Source: JBNJEM01 sp051745935
GTDB lineage: Bacteria > Planctomycetota > Planctomycetia > Pirellulales > Pirellulaceae
Direction of reading: 5' to 3'
DNA length: 5,862 nucleotides
NCBI GenBank assembly: GCA_051745935.1
Contig: JBNJEM010000515.1
Location: 1 to 5,862, forward strand
In this document: positions 5,637 through 5,862 of the stretch, in pieces
Numbering within the stretch: the stretch's first letter is position 1
Layout of the letters: every line of letters starts with the position of its first letter
The notes under the pieces: model-generated
What the model was told of the DNA's origin: nothing
Seen by the model: the letters and a program-made list of their open reading frames with translations, nothing else
Databases searched by the model: none
Translations under genes and position numbers: made by a program

Positions 5637-5667
5637 AAGACGCGAGTTGGCAGCGGGCTCGCGTCTT
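5637..5667 (-). terminator. Strong hairpin, terminator of the partial gene at the right edge
   Basis: AAGACGCGAG (5637-5646) and CTCGCGTCTT (5658-5667) form a perfect 10-bp stem around an 11-nt loop. It begins 18 bases past the stop codon of the minus-strand gene ending at 5686. The stem is GC-rich with an AA/TT foot. The 3' T-tract is short, so termination efficiency is uncertain, but position and perfection support a transcript end. Confidence 0.55.
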
Positions 5668-5685
5668 GGCCATCTCTTGGGGGCT

Positions 5686-5862
5686 TCACGAGGAGGATTG
5701 ACTGGACTTCACCGCGCCGGGGACATAGCGGGCCCGGACCAAGACCTCATTGCCCTCTTCGAGCCGGTCCGTGACGATGTAGTAGTGCTGTTGAAAACCA
5801 TGTCGTTTTTCGACTTTCAACTCCTCGCTGGCCAGTGTGTCGATCGCGTATTGGGAAGCGAC
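5686..5862 (-). CDS. C-terminal end of an unidentified protein (partial)
   Basis: Only the last 58 codons lie in the window; the start is beyond the right edge. The visible sequence reads well as protein: a helix-like ASQYAIDTLASEEL, then alternating strands such as QQHYYIVTDRL and EVLVRARYVPG, and a Ser-rich end closed by TGA (5688-5686). No signature residue or membrane segment is visible and I do not recognise the family. It points in the same direction as the metal-uptake operon, but a hairpin terminator and about 360 bases separate them, so it is probably a separate transcription unit. Confidence 0.7.
   Translation of the reverse strand, partial: VASQYAIDTLASEELKVEKRHGFQQHYYIVTDRLEEGNEVLVRARYVPGAVKSSQSSS

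Noticed and set aside
5450..5689. 79-codon - strand frame with GWILPGGKLP, similar to the 84-302 frame
   Set aside because: The similarity is the DNA repeat itself, not a gene family. The frame overlaps the end of the right-edge gene and its terminator.

Overview
The window is GC-rich and gene-dense. It looks like a chromosomal segment of a bacterium, most likely a member of the Planctomycetota. The lineage is an inference from two adjacent DUF4058-type proteins of the kind abundant in planctomycetes and cyanobacteria, weak Shine-Dalgarno sites, dispersed non-coding repeats and a lipoprotein with a long N-region. No rRNA, tRNA or universal marker gene is present to confirm it.

The left part reads on the + strand. 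Positions 1-390 hold no convincing gene. They contain a hairpin repeat (50-69), an intrinsic terminator (157-188) and the first copy of a 90-bp repeat (205-294). Two DUF4058-family genes of unknown function follow (391-1107 and 1370-2170). They are divergent from each other but share an E-[LV]-[VL]-S-x-A-N-K core. The second has its own promoter in the gap between them. Just after it comes a 155-bp imperfect palindrome (2176-2330), then a 49-codon reading frame encoding a clean signal peptide and little else (2380-2529).

The right part reads on the - strand and is a complete high-affinity metal ABC importer, probably for zinc. It comprises a lipoprotein-type substrate-binding protein (znuA-like, 5328-4264), an ATPase (znuC-like, 4267-3404) and a membrane permease (znuB-like, 3423-2581). 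The genes overlap by 4 and 20 bp, so they form one translationally coupled operon. The binding protein would capture the metal outside the cytoplasmic membrane, the permease would pass it across, and the ATPase would drive transport. Two details stand out: the binding protein lacks the usual first His ligand, and the ATPase ends in a tail with His/His/His/Cys at i,i+4 spacing followed by two more Cys.

Upstream of znuA (5329-5685) lie a promoter with two tandem 11-bp repeats, the second copy of the 90-bp repeat (5521-5610, inverted relative to the first) and a 10-bp-stem terminator. The terminator closes an unidentified gene of which only the last 58 codons are in the window (5862-5686). In both repeat copies the order is terminator, repeat, then start of a gene. 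This suggests a dispersed intergenic element inserted or maintained between transcription units. I see no transposase, CRISPR array, toxin-antitoxin pair or defence gene.
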